Of a stretch of DNA of 64,000 bases, positions 31,566 through 40,396 are shown in pieces (position 1 is the first letter of the stretch; every line of letters starts with the position of its first letter). Source of the stretch: Aerococcus sp. HMSC062A02. Lineage in GTDB: Bacteria > Bacillota > Bacilli > Lactobacillales > Aerococcaceae. The position numbers and the translations under genes are program-made. The notes under the pieces are model-generated. The model saw only the letters and a list, made by a program, of their open reading frames with translations, was not told where the DNA came from and searched no databases. The stretch is from the NCBI RefSeq assembly GCF_001809535.1, contig NZ_KV797910.1, forward strand, positions 146,560 through 210,559, given 5' to 3'.

Positions 31566-33842
31566 ATGAATAAATCTAAAGCTCATTCACATACTATGTT
31601 AAGTCGTAAGGTAAGTTTGGGTGCCGCATCTTTGGCATTCGGTATCGGTTTACTCTTTGCTTCACAAGAGGCTGTGTTAGCAGCTGAAGTTGACCAAGCT
31701 GGCGCAGGACAAGCGGACGTGGAATCAAGCGTTGAAGTTGAGCCTGCTGAAACTGTTAACCCCGTTGTTCCTGAAAAAGAGCAAAGCATTGAAGCAGAAG
31801 CAAAAGCTGAAACAGCTCTACCAGAAGAAGAGCTTAAAGCTCTGGAAGCAGAATTAGCTGAAATGGCACCTGAAAATCCTGTAGAAGAAAAGGTATCTGA
31901 AGCTACTGTTTCAGACCAAACTCCAGCAGCTCCTGCTGAAGCAGTTGAAAAAGAAGACGCAGCTCATCCTGAAGCTCCAGCCAAGGAAGCTACAGATTCA
32001 GTAGAAGAAAATAAAGTTAGTGAAAAAGCTGACAGCAAAGACGCTGACAAAGAAACAAACAAGGAATCAAAAGCAGAAAGTAAAGATGGCAGTGAAGAAG
32101 CTGCAAAAAGTGAAAAAGAAACAGTAGACGTTGACGAAGCGCCTGCAGAAGAAGAGGCTATTAATTTTGCTGCATTAGAAAATTTCGCTAAGGAAAATCC
32201 TGAAGGTTTCAATAAAGTTCTATCTGTTGCTATTGCTGTGTCAGTTCAAGACGAAGACCGTGCGGCTAGTGAAGACGTTCTGAAGACCTTAGGGGAAGTT
32301 CTCGTAGATAATAAATTAGATCACGAACTTCTAGAAGAACTTTCTAAATTTGTGATCCGTTACGGCGAATTAGGTCCAGATGAAAGTGAAGTTCACCATA
32401 TTGTGGAAGGCCAACCAAATGTTAGCCGGGCTTCTGGCTTCTCCTTCTATGCAGCTGGTGAAGACAAACCTGCCTTTAGCTTTGAAGATTTTGAGAAATT
32501 AGTGGGCAAGGTAACTGGGACAACAGATAGTGTCCTTAGCCTATTAGAAAACTTACAAAAAGGGGAACGGCCTGCTGCTGGTATCGGGGCGATCATGGAT
32601 TCGATCCTACCTGTTAACTTAAACTTCACTAAGATCGGTGAATTAATCCAACGTATCGCTGAACTTAAGGCCGAAGCTGTTCGTCAAGATGTTTATCTTT
32701 CAACAGAAGTAGTCGGTGCCATTGCTGAATTAATTCCTTCTGAAGTGACTTTCAATGGGACACCTGTGAACTATGTTTTAGATAAGTTAGGGCAAATGGC
32801 TATGGATATCGGCCGTAGCGTTGCAGACGGTATGGTTGTTAGCTACCACCCAGGCAGCTTCTATAACCCAAACACCTTCCGTTTACGCGCTCGCGTCTTG
32901 CGCAAGGGTGCCGAATTAATTAAAACAGCTACGACAGAATGGCGGATGAAGCCACAAATCGTTCACTCAAAAGCTGGTTTAGAAATTACTCATGCCTTTA
33001 TGTCTGTTGTTGATCCTTTCTCAACCGCAGAACGTTTGACTAAGCGTTTAAATGAATTAGAAGCCTTAGAAGTCTTCGGTAATGCTTACCGGAATATCAC
33101 CCCTAAAGATATTGCTACGACTTATATCAAGGAAAAATTGGACAAGGCTATCTGGGACACCCGCTTCAAACGTGACGAATACATTCTTTCTAAAGTACCA
33201 TTTGAAGTTTACCACAAGCTAAACAAGGCCATTACACGAGCTGTTGGAGTTCAATTATACTCAGAAACGCGCGTTTATCAAATTGACGACGCGGTTGCTG
33301 AACTTGAGGCAGCTTACGGGGAAGCCGTTTCTTACTTAGAAAGCATCCCAGCTGACCAACAAATCGCTCCAAATGCCCTTAAACGCGAATTGAAAGACCT
33401 TATTTGGAACACCCGCTTGGAACGCGATGGGTCATTCTTAGCTAATGTCCCAACTGAAGTTTACACGGCACTCAATGCAACATTAACTAAGGCTGTTGGC
33501 CTACAATTAGACCTTCATGCTAAAACAGTCGATGTTCAAGCCGTGATGGGTGAAATTAAGACGCAAGTAAATGAGGCTCGTGAAATTGCACAAGCTACCT
33601 TAAATACCCGTGCTTCTAAAGAAAGAAAACATGAACTTCGTGACTTGATCCGTGAAGTTCGGAGCATCCGCGATAGCGAATTGCTCGGCAAGGTTTCTTT
33701 CAATGCCTACAATAATTTAAATAAAGTGATCACCAAGGCTGTAGGAACTCGCCTCAGCTTGAAGGCCAGCAACGCTGAAGTTGATGAAGCAGCTAATGCC
33801 CTTCGTCAAGCCCTCGTTGCAGCCCGAGCTGAACTCGCATAA
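31566..33842 (+). CDS. secreted CAMP-factor-like protein with tandem C-terminal domains
   Basis: About 758 residues from ATG 31566 (AGGAGGA upstream; ATG 31560 is too close to that signal). A YSIRK-like signal peptide (SRKVSLGAASLAFGIGLLFA, cleavage after AVLA-A) is followed by about 165 residues rich in Glu/Ala/Lys. Residues about 210-590 resemble streptococcal CAMP factor, with GLEITHAFMSVVDPFSTAERL and the closing YIKEKLDKAIWDTRFKRDEY...LNKAITRAVGVQL. The closing helical unit then recurs twice more (LKDLIWNTRLERDGSFLANV; LRDLIREVRSIRDSELLGKV). No LPxTG anchor. CAMP factors are secreted pore-forming co-haemolysins; activity here is inferred. Confidence 0.75.
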   Translation: MNKSKAHSHTMLSRKVSLGAASLAFGIGLLFASQEAVLAAEVDQAGAGQADVESSVEVEPAETVNPVVPEKEQSIEAEAKAETALPEEELKALEAELAEMAPENPVEEKVSEATVSDQTPAAPAEAVEKEDAAHPEAPAKEATDSVEENKVSEKADSKDADKETNKESKAESKDGSEEAAKSEKETVDVDEAPAEEEAINFAALENFAKENPEGFNKVLSVAIAVSVQDEDRAASEDVLKTLGEVLVDNKLDHELLEELSKFVIRYGELGPDESEVHHIVEGQPNVSRASGFSFYAAGEDKPAFSFEDFEKLVGKVTGTTDSVLSLLENLQKGERPAAGIGAIMDSILPVNLNFTKIGELIQRIAELKAEAVRQDVYLSTEVVGAIAELIPSEVTFNGTPVNYVLDKLGQMAMDIGRSVADGMVVSYHPGSFYNPNTFRLRARVLRKGAELIKTATTEWRMKPQIVHSKAGLEITHAFMSVVDPFSTAERLTKRLNELEALEVFGNAYRNITPKDIATTYIKEKLDKAIWDTRFKRDEYILSKVPFEVYHKLNKAITRAVGVQLYSETRVYQIDDAVAELEAAYGEAVSYLESIPADQQIAPNALKRELKDLIWNTRLERDGSFLANVPTEVYTALNATLTKAVGLQLDLHAKTVDVQAVMGEIKTQVNEAREIAQATLNTRASKERKHELRDLIREVRSIRDSELLGKVSFNAYNNLNKVITKAVGTRLSLKASNAEVDEAANALRQALVAARAELA

Positions 33843-33854
33843 TTGATCAGCTTC

Positions 33855-33897
33855 CAACTAGCAGACCGCTCTCCTAGAATCGGTCTGCTAGTTTTTT
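33855..33897 (+). terminator. strong terminator behind the CAMP-like gene
   Basis: AACTAGCAGACCG pairs perfectly with CGGTCTGCTAGTT across a 12-base loop, followed by a T run. Confidence 0.92.
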
Positions 33898-33960
33898 GTT
33901 TGTTTGTGGCGATTAGGGACGTTCGGAAAAAAATCATAACAAGATTTGAGGGCTTTTGCC

Positions 33961-33989
33961 TTGACCTGATGGAAGATCCCATCTACAAT
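33961..33989 (+). promoter_or_regulatory. sigma-A-like promoter of cysK-cysE
   Basis: TTGACC, 17 bases, TACAAT, about 47 bases before the cysK start. No T-box-like or other riboswitch structure is evident in the short leader. Confidence 0.65.
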
Positions 33990-34035
33990 AAGGACAACTA
34001 ACAAAAAATAAGTTAATCTTAATGAGGTGACCTAA

Positions 34036-34950
34036 ATGATTTATAATAATGTATCTGAAGCAATCGGCCATACTCCTGTCATTAAATTAGATCAAACGTC
34101 AGAAGATGTCGCTAGTATCTATGTTAAACTCGAATCCCGTAACCCAGGTGGTTCTGTCAAGGACCGTCCGGTTAAGTATATTTTACAGAGCTTGATTGAT
34201 AGCGGGGAAATCGAAGAAGGCGGGGCCATTGTCGAATCGACTTCTGGTAATACTGGGATTGCTCTAGCCATGTTAGGCGCGGCTTTAAAACTGCGTGTGA
34301 TTATCGTTATGCCTGAAACCATGAGTATCGAACGTCGCAATCTGATGAAAGCTTATGGTGCTGAACTTATCCTCACTCCTGGTGCTGAAGGGATGAAGGG
34401 AGCCGGGGCCAAGGCCGAAGAGATTGCTAAAGAAATTGGTGCTCCTGTTTTTGGACAATTTGTACGTGAAGCCAATGTCCAAGCCCATGTGGAAACAACA
34501 GCCCGTGAAATCCTAGAAGATTTGCCAGAGATTGATGGCTTCGTAGCTGGGATCGGTACAGGAGGGACTGTAACGGGTGTTGGCCGTGTGCTTAAAGAAG
34601 AGAAGGCGGATGCTAAAGTCTGGGGGGTTGAACCTGAAGCGTCACCACTCCTTACTGAAGGGACGGCAGGCTCTCACAAGATTCAAGGCTTGGGGGCTAA
34701 CTTTATTCCTAAGATCCTTGACCAATCTGTGATCGATTATATTGATAAAGTGTCTAATGAAGACGCTATTGCAGGGGCTGTTGAATTAGCACATAAATAT
34801 GGTATTTTAGCTGGCTTCTCTTCCGGGGCTAACTATGTATCTGCCCAGCGTTTAGCTAAAGAATTAGGTCCTGACCACCATGTGTTGACTGTCCTACCAG
34901 ATACAGGTGAACGTTACTTATCATCTGGAGCTTATAGCAATGAAGACTAA
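34036..34950 (+). CDS. cysK: cysteine synthase A (O-acetylserine sulfhydrylase)
   Basis: 304 residues, GAGGTGACC upstream. It makes cysteine from O-acetylserine and sulfide using pyridoxal phosphate. PLP lysine K42 lies in NPGGSVKDR, the substrate loop is STSGNTG, and the phosphate-binding GIGTGGTVTGVGR is present. Length and motifs are standard for CysK. Its last 11 bases overlap cysE, so both enzymes of the two-step pathway are made together and probably form the cysteine synthase complex. Confidence 0.95.
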   Translation: MIYNNVSEAIGHTPVIKLDQTSEDVASIYVKLESRNPGGSVKDRPVKYILQSLIDSGEIEEGGAIVESTSGNTGIALAMLGAALKLRVIIVMPETMSIERRNLMKAYGAELILTPGAEGMKGAGAKAEEIAKEIGAPVFGQFVREANVQAHVETTAREILEDLPEIDGFVAGIGTGGTVTGVGRVLKEEKADAKVWGVEPEASPLLTEGTAGSHKIQGLGANFIPKILDQSVIDYIDKVSNEDAIAGAVELAHKYGILAGFSSGANYVSAQRLAKELGPDHHVLTVLPDTGERYLSSGAYSNED

Positions 34951-35509
34951 GGATCTGGACGAGACGCGCTGGATAGAACTCGCTCAATATATTTATAAGG
35001 AAGACCCAGCGGCAACATCTTGGCAAGAGGTTTATGAGCTCTATCCCGGCATCCGAGCCCTGCGTGACCATGCCCTGGCCCACGCCCTTTACCTAGAAGG
35101 GGAACAATTTGAAGCCCGTCGCCTGTCTGAAAAAAGCAAACGGGAAACAGGCATTGAAATTCATCCTGGGGCAGAGATAGGTGATAATCTATTTATCGAC
35201 CACGGCATGGGTATTGTCATCGGGGAAACTGCTCAGATCGGTAACCAGGTTAAAATCTATCATGGCGTAACTCTGGGTGGGACCGGTAAAGAAAAAGGAC
35301 GTAAGCGCCATCCAACAATTAAGGACTATGTGGAAATTGGAACAGGTGCAACTATTCTAGGTAATGTAACGGTCGGCCACCATAGCAAAGTAGGGGCTGG
35401 CGCAGTTGTTCTAGAAGACGTCCCACCTTATGCAACAGCAGTAGGAGCTCCCGCTCGCATCATCCTCCACGATAAAAATTGGAACCGAATTGGCGAATAC
35501 GAAATTTAA
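34940..35509 (+). CDS. cysE: serine O-acetyltransferase
   Basis: 189 residues from ATG 34940, overlapping the cysK stop; a frame extension to 34907 lies inside cysK and is unlikely. It acetylates serine with acetyl-CoA to feed CysK. The C-terminal two thirds show left-handed beta-helix hexapeptides (IDHGMGIVIGETAQIGNQV, VEIGTGATILGNVTVG) with the conserved HGVTLGGTG. The N-terminal helical domain is shorter than in E. coli, as in other Firmicutes. The C-terminal ...IGEYEI may bind CysK. Confidence 0.93.
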   Translation: MKTKDLDETRWIELAQYIYKEDPAATSWQEVYELYPGIRALRDHALAHALYLEGEQFEARRLSEKSKRETGIEIHPGAEIGDNLFIDHGMGIVIGETAQIGNQVKIYHGVTLGGTGKEKGRKRHPTIKDYVEIGTGATILGNVTVGHHSKVGAGAVVLEDVPPYATAVGAPARIILHDKNWNRIGEYEI

Positions 35510-35630
35510 CAAGGGTGTGAGCAGTTGCGTTCAGACTTGAATGACTGGAGCCCAAACGGAAAAGAGCGGCTTTAGCCGATCGTTCCGATTGGGTGAAGTC
35601 ACTTCAAGTCTGCAACTGCGAACCCAACTA
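35509..35630 (+). repeat. intergenic palindromic repeat element, copy A
   Basis: About 120 bases that fold back almost completely: GCAGTTGC/GCAACTGC, CAGACTTGAA/TTCAAGTCTG, TGACT/AGTCA, CCCAA/TTGGG, CGGAA/TTCCG and CGGCT/AGCCG. It starts AACAAGGGTGTGAG and ends GCGAACCCAACT. The same ends recur in copy B and, inverted, in copy C. Confidence 0.8.
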
Positions 35631-35753
35631 ACAAGGGTGTGAGAGGATGCGAGAGAAAGGAAGCTCTGGAGTAAAAGGATAGAGAAGGCTATAGGCCTTC
35701 GACGGACTTTTACGAAGATGAGCCCTTTCTGCATCCTCGAACCCGGTTACAGG
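35631..35753 (+). repeat. intergenic palindromic repeat element, copy B
   Basis: In tandem with copy A and sharing ACAAGGGTGTGAG and CGAACCC at its ends, with a different core (stem GAGGATGC/GCATCCTC). Its end is followed by AGGGGG. The rest of the gap up to corA contains only a terminator and a promoter. Confidence 0.75.
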
Positions 35754-35807
35754 GGGCCAGCAAGAGCGTTGACTTCTCGCCTTTCCCCCTAAATAAATAG
35801 ACTTAAC

Positions 35808-35842
35808 AAGCGGAGCTAGCTACGTCCTGGCTCCGCTTTTAT
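35808..35842 (+). terminator. rho-independent terminator upstream of corA
   Basis: AAGCGGAGC and GCTCCGCTT form a perfect stem with TTTATT following. It closes the cysKE unit after the repeat elements. Confidence 0.85.
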
Positions 35843-35868
35843 TAATCGATGTTATCAGTAGGTGGATA

Positions 35869-35877
35869 TGCTATAAT
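35869..35877 (+). promoter_or_regulatory. extended -10 promoter of the CorA gene
   Basis: TGCTATAAT is a perfect extended -10, 24 bases ahead of the ATG. The -35 is weak. Confidence 0.6.
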
Positions 35878-35900
35878 CAAGTAAGTAAAGGAGGCTATCT

Positions 35901-36812
35901 ATGATTGGTAAAGTAATATTTGGACCGAAAAAGGCTAATACTTGGGTGAATATCCAGGTTGAATCTCCCAAGGTCCTACAAAAACACCTTGTCACTTATG
36001 GAATCGATGCTGAAATGGCAGCCTATGCCCTAGACCGCAATGAAAGGGCTCGGGTCGAATACGACGATGACCATGATTGTTTGCTTCTCATTTATAATGC
36101 GCCCAAACGCCGTCTGTCTAATAGTTTTAATGAGACTTTTCCAGTAACTTTCTTTATTAAGGATCAACGAATTATTACTATTTCTAATGAAGAAAACCAA
36201 TATATTATAGATGGCATGCGGGAAATTTTAGCGGCAGAGAAGAATTATTCCATTCATTCTTTCTTATTTGAGTGTCTCTACTTTATCACCACCTCCTACT
36301 TCCCTATTGTTGAATCTATGGTCCAAGAGCGTAACCGTTTGACTAAAGAATTACGGGAGCGGACGACTAAGGATAATTTGCTGGCCTTATCTGACGTTGA
36401 AACAGGGACTGCATACTTTCTGACTTCTGCTAAGCAAAACGTCTTACTTCTTGAACAATTCCGTCTTGGTCGAGTCGTTAGGGGCTTAACGGACGATGAA
36501 GTGGATGAACTAGAAGACGTTCAAATCGAAGCCAAGCAGCTGGTCGAAATGACCGAGCTTTCTTCACAGATCTTGGAACAACTGGGCTCGACTTTTAATA
36601 ATGTCTTAAATAATAATTTGAACGAAACCATGCGGGTACTGACTGTCCTATCCATTATTCTTACTATATCTACTATTGTAACGGGCTTTTTTGGAATGAA
36701 TATGCCTCTACCTGGTGTTGATTCGCCACTGAGCTGGATAGGAACGATTGTATTCAGTATAGTCATCGGCATTATCGTTCATCTTTTGATCAAGTTTTAC
36801 TTTAAGGATTAG
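35901..36812 (+). CDS. corA: CorA-family magnesium/divalent cation transporter
   Basis: 303 residues, AAGGAGG upstream. A long cytoplasmic N-terminal funnel domain is followed by two C-terminal membrane segments (TVLSIILTISTIVTGFFGMN and WIGTIVFSIVIGIIVHLLI) separated by the GMN selectivity motif, here FFGMNMPLP. This is the diagnostic arrangement of CorA pentameric channels for Mg2+ or related ions. It is a single-gene unit with its own promoter. Confidence 0.92.
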   Translation: MIGKVIFGPKKANTWVNIQVESPKVLQKHLVTYGIDAEMAAYALDRNERARVEYDDDHDCLLLIYNAPKRRLSNSFNETFPVTFFIKDQRIITISNEENQYIIDGMREILAAEKNYSIHSFLFECLYFITTSYFPIVESMVQERNRLTKELRERTTKDNLLALSDVETGTAYFLTSAKQNVLLLEQFRLGRVVRGLTDDEVDELEDVQIEAKQLVEMTELSSQILEQLGSTFNNVLNNNLNETMRVLTVLSIILTISTIVTGFFGMNMPLPGVDSPLSWIGTIVFSIVIGIIVHLLIKFYFKD

Positions 36813-36927
36813 CATGGTGCTAGTCCTTTTACTATTCAACTTATGAATAAATGATAAAACATAAATATTACATATGAAAATGATCTTATATCGGTATTGT
36901 CAGATGCTAACTTTGCCGTCCTAAGAA

Positions 36928-36956
36928 TTGACAAGCTAGGAAATAATTGATAATCT
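36928..36956 (+). promoter_or_regulatory. sigma-A promoter of lysA-ddh
   Basis: TTGACA, 17 bases, TAATCT. The distance to the start codon is about 38 bases, too short for a lysine riboswitch, and none is seen in the 180-base gap. Confidence 0.7.
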
Positions 36957-36993
36957 TTTAACATTAGAAAATAATAAGAGGGGGAATGTCTGA

Positions 36994-38307
36994 GTGGATT
37001 TAACGGGCACAATGGAAGAAAAAAACAATGAATTGTTTATTGGTGGAATAGGGGTTAAAACACTAAAAGAAAAATATGGCACACCTCTTCAAATTATTGA
37101 TCAGAAGGCCTTAAAGGAGAAGATTTCTTGCTTTAAGGATAATTTCCAGGTAGATGGACTGGACTGTCGAGTGGTCTACGCTTCAAAGGCCTTTTTGAAT
37201 AAGTATATGGTCCAATTAGTCAAAAGTTTAGGACTCCATATCGATGCGGTGAGTGGGGGCGAACTCTATACGATTCTCGCCTCTGGTATGCCGGCTGAGC
37301 GGATCTATTTCCACGGCAATAATAAGCTAGCTAGTGAGATCCGTGAGGCACTGGAAGCGGGCGTGGGGACCTATGTGGTGGATTCTATTGCCGACTACCA
37401 ACACCTTAGAGAGGTCGCAGCAGAAGCTGGTCAAAGGATCCGCCTCCTGCTCCGGGTCAATCCAGGCATTGCGGCAGAAACCCACCAGTACATCCAAACC
37501 ACCACGGAAGATTCTAAGTTTGGGATGTCAATGACGGATTCTAGAATCGAAGGCCTAATCCAGAATATGCTGGCTGATCCCCAGGTTGATTTGGCGGGAT
37601 TCCACTGCCATATTGGCTCTCAAGTTCTCAAGGAAAACTTCTTCTTTGAAGAAGCTGAAAGTGTCATCTCTTTTGCTAAGAAAATGTCTGAAAATTACGG
37701 GATGAAGGTCCAGGAGTTGAATCTGGGTGGCGGCTTCGGTGTCTACTATGCTGAAGGTGATCAGCCTTTTGACTATGCAAGTTTCTTAACCGACTATGCT
37801 AAATATATTAAGGAAGAAGCTGCTAAGCAAGGCTTAAGCGAGCTTCAAGTGATCAGTATTGAGCCGGGACGTTCCTTGATCAATGCCAGCGGATCAACCC
37901 TTTATACTGTCGGTCAAGTCAAAGTGACAAAAGCAGGTCTGCCCTTTATCTTTGTGGATGGTGGGATGTCCGATAATATCCGACCTGCCCTTTACCAAGC
38001 AGAGTATGAAGCAGTACTAGCCAATCGCTTAAAAGATCCTGTTCAAGCGACCTACCGGGTAGGCGGTAAGTTATGTGAGAGCGGGGACGTCCTCTTGAAG
38101 GCAGCAGCTCTGCCCGAAGCGGAAGCTGGTGACTTGCTCTTAATGCCCAATACGGGAGCCTATACCTATAGTATGAGTTCTAACTATAACCGGATGGGAC
38201 GGCCCGCAGTGGTTTTTGTGGAAGATGCTAAGGATCGCTTGGCGGTTAAACGGGAGACTTATGCCGATATGATGCGGAATGATCTCAGCTATGAAATGGA
38301 TGAATAG
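36994..38307 (+). CDS. lysA: diaminopimelate decarboxylase
   Basis: 437 residues from GTG 36994, with GAGGGGGA 8 bases upstream; an ATG in another frame at 36986 opens only five codons. It decarboxylates meso-diaminopimelate to lysine with PLP. The PLP lysine is K65 in VVYASKAF, the glycine loop is NLGGGFGV, and the substrate residues CESGD and Y in MPNTGAYTYSM are present. Length is standard. It forms an operon with ddh, which supplies its substrate. Confidence 0.94.
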   Translation: MDLTGTMEEKNNELFIGGIGVKTLKEKYGTPLQIIDQKALKEKISCFKDNFQVDGLDCRVVYASKAFLNKYMVQLVKSLGLHIDAVSGGELYTILASGMPAERIYFHGNNKLASEIREALEAGVGTYVVDSIADYQHLREVAAEAGQRIRLLLRVNPGIAAETHQYIQTTTEDSKFGMSMTDSRIEGLIQNMLADPQVDLAGFHCHIGSQVLKENFFFEEAESVISFAKKMSENYGMKVQELNLGGGFGVYYAEGDQPFDYASFLTDYAKYIKEEAAKQGLSELQVISIEPGRSLINASGSTLYTVGQVKVTKAGLPFIFVDGGMSDNIRPALYQAEYEAVLANRLKDPVQATYRVGGKLCESGDVLLKAAALPEAEAGDLLLMPNTGAYTYSMSSNYNRMGRPAVVFVEDAKDRLAVKRETYADMMRNDLSYEMDE

Positions 38308-38322
38308 AAAGTAGTGATAAAA

Positions 38323-39294
38323 ATGGCGAAAGTTGGAATTGTAGGTTATGGAAATTTAGGGCGTGGTGTTGAAGCAGTTCTTAAGTCAGCCTCAGATTTA
38401 GAATTAGTAGGTATTTTTAGCCGGCGCGACCCAGCACAATTGGACACCGAAAGCCCCGCTTATGCCTTAGCTGATATCAGTCAATTTGTTGATAAGATTG
38501 ATGTCTTAATCCTTTGCGGGGGTTCGCGCTCAGATATCCCAGAACAGGGGCCAGCCCTAGCTGCTAAATTTAATACCGTCGATGCCTATGATAACCATGC
38601 GGAAATCCCTGCGTATTTTGACCAAATGGACCAGGTAGCCAAGGAGAATAAAACTGTCGCTGTGATTTCTACAGGTTGGGACCCTGGGCTCTTCTCCTTA
38701 AACCGTTTACTCGGTGAGGCCATCCTCCCTGAAGGCAATACCTATACTTTCTGGGGTAAGGGGGTCAGCCAGGGCCATTCTGATGCGGTACGCCGGGTGG
38801 AAGGCGTCAAGGATGCTGTCCAATACACTATCCCTAACCAAGCCCTCATTGAAGCCCTCCATGCTGGGAAAAGCATTGACTACAAGCAAGGCACAGCCCA
38901 CAGTCGTTTAGTCTATGCAGTCTTAGAAGAAGGTGCTGATGCTGACCAAGTAAAAGAAGAAATTGTCAACATGCCAGACTACTTTGCGCCTTATGACCAA
39001 GTGGACGTTCATTTTATCAGCCAAGAAGAACTAGACCGTGACCACTCAGGGATTCCACACGGAGGGACGGTTATCCGCCAGGGACAAACGAGTCCTGAAC
39101 ATAAGCAGGTCTATGACTTTACCCTCAAACTAGACTCTAATCCAGAATTTACGGCGGCTGTTAACGTGGCCTACGCTCGGGCTGCAGCTCGCTTAGCCAA
39201 AGAGGGGCAATATGGGGCCAAGACCGTCTTCGATATTGCACCTGCCTATCTTTCAGCTAAAGATGGTCAGACCCTGCGCCAAGAGCTCTTATAA
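38323..39294 (+). CDS. ddh: meso-diaminopimelate D-dehydrogenase
   Basis: 323 residues from ATG 38323 (an upstream GTG 38314 lacks a better signal). It converts tetrahydrodipicolinate to meso-diaminopimelate in one NADPH-dependent step, bypassing the succinylase and acetylase routes. The N-terminal Rossmann motif VGIVGYGNLG, then STGWDPGLFSLNRLL and WGKGVSQGHSDAVRR are characteristic. With lysA next door, the cell has the last two steps to lysine. Meso-diaminopimelate may or may not be used in the wall; Aerococcus walls are usually lysine-type. Confidence 0.94.
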   Translation: MAKVGIVGYGNLGRGVEAVLKSASDLELVGIFSRRDPAQLDTESPAYALADISQFVDKIDVLILCGGSRSDIPEQGPALAAKFNTVDAYDNHAEIPAYFDQMDQVAKENKTVAVISTGWDPGLFSLNRLLGEAILPEGNTYTFWGKGVSQGHSDAVRRVEGVKDAVQYTIPNQALIEALHAGKSIDYKQGTAHSRLVYAVLEEGADADQVKEEIVNMPDYFAPYDQVDVHFISQEELDRDHSGIPHGGTVIRQGQTSPEHKQVYDFTLKLDSNPEFTAAVNVAYARAAARLAKEGQYGAKTVFDIAPAYLSAKDGQTLRQELL

Positions 39295-39411
39295 TCCCAG
39301 ATAAAAGTTGGAAAACTTGCTCTTATCCTTATCAGATGAAGGAATTATAATGGTTTTTGCTAGAAAAATATGTTATTCTAAAGCTGATAATACTTGGAAA
39401 GAGGCGTATAT

Positions 39412-40335
39412 ATGAAAGAGACTTATCTATCAATTAGTCCTGAAGTGAAAGAAGCACAAGCTGCAGGGAAGCCAATTGTTGCTCTCGAATCGACGATTAT
39501 TTCTCACGGCATGCCCTATCCACAAAATGTGGAAATGGCTAAGCAAGTGGAACAAATTATCCGTGACCACGGAGCTACCCCAGCTACCGTTGCGATTATG
39601 GATGGTAAGATCAAAATTGGCTTGACTGAAGAAGACTTGGAACGTCTTGCTAGTGAAAAAGACGTGGCTAAAGTTTCTCGCCGGGATATGGCAGAAGTTA
39701 TTGCCAAGGGCGGTCTCGGTGCCACAACCGTAACTACTACTATGATTGGGGCCCACATGGCAGGCATCGATGTCTTTGTGACAGGCGGTCTCGGTGGGGT
39801 TCACCGTGGTTATAATGAACATATGGATGTTTCCGCTGACCTGGAAGAACTTGGCCAAACGCCTGTAACTGTTGTTTGTGCTGGGGCTAAGGCCATCTTG
39901 GACCTACCAAGAACCTTGGAATATCTTGAAACAAAAGGTGTGCCAGTGGTTGGCTACCAAACAGATAAACTACCCGCTTTCTTCTCTTCAAGCTCTGATT
40001 ATGAGCTCAACACACGGGCTGATTCTCCTGAAGCAATTGCCCGTATGATGAAGATCTCACGTGATCTTGAATTGGGGCAAGGGATGTTGGTAACTAACCC
40101 AATTAAGAAGGAAGACGAAATTCCTCACGAAGAAATTGACCAAATTATTGACCAAGCCATTCGTGAAGCGGATGAAGCTGGTGTTAAAGGAAAGGATACC
40201 ACGCCATTCTTACTAGCTAAGATTGTTGAATTAACAGATGGACGCAGCTTAGATGCCAATATTAAATTGGTTTATAACAATGCGGTTCTAGGTGCCCAAA
40301 TTGCGGTTGCCTATAATGAAATTGCAAATTCATAA
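39412..40335 (+). CDS. psuG: pseudouridine-5'-phosphate glycosidase
   Basis: 307 residues from ATG 39412, with GGAAAGAGG upstream. It splits pseudouridine 5'-phosphate to uracil and ribose 5-phosphate. The family traits KPIVALESTIISHGMPYPQN, DVAKVSRRDM, GATTVTTTM and VFVTGGLGGVHRG are all present. No pseudouridine kinase gene lies beside it, so the substrate must come from a kinase elsewhere or from another source. It is followed by a strong terminator. Confidence 0.95.
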   Translation: MKETYLSISPEVKEAQAAGKPIVALESTIISHGMPYPQNVEMAKQVEQIIRDHGATPATVAIMDGKIKIGLTEEDLERLASEKDVAKVSRRDMAEVIAKGGLGATTVTTTMIGAHMAGIDVFVTGGLGGVHRGYNEHMDVSADLEELGQTPVTVVCAGAKAILDLPRTLEYLETKGVPVVGYQTDKLPAFFSSSSDYELNTRADSPEAIARMMKISRDLELGQGMLVTNPIKKEDEIPHEEIDQIIDQAIREADEAGVKGKDTTPFLLAKIVELTDGRSLDANIKLVYNNAVLGAQIAVAYNEIANS

Positions 40336-40345
40336 GCCATCACAT

Positions 40346-40376
40346 AAGGGCTGGGCATTGAGGCCCAGCCCTTTTT
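40346..40376 (+). terminator. rho-independent terminator behind psuG
   Basis: The perfect 9-bp stem GGGCTGGGC/GCCCAGCCC is followed by TTTTT. Confidence 0.93.
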
Positions 40377-40396
40377 CCAAGTAAAGGAGCATCAGA

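Noticed and set aside
36813..36993. Lysine riboswitch upstream of lysA
   Set aside because: A good promoter lies only about 38 bases before the start codon, leaving no room for the aptamer, and no matching stems are seen.
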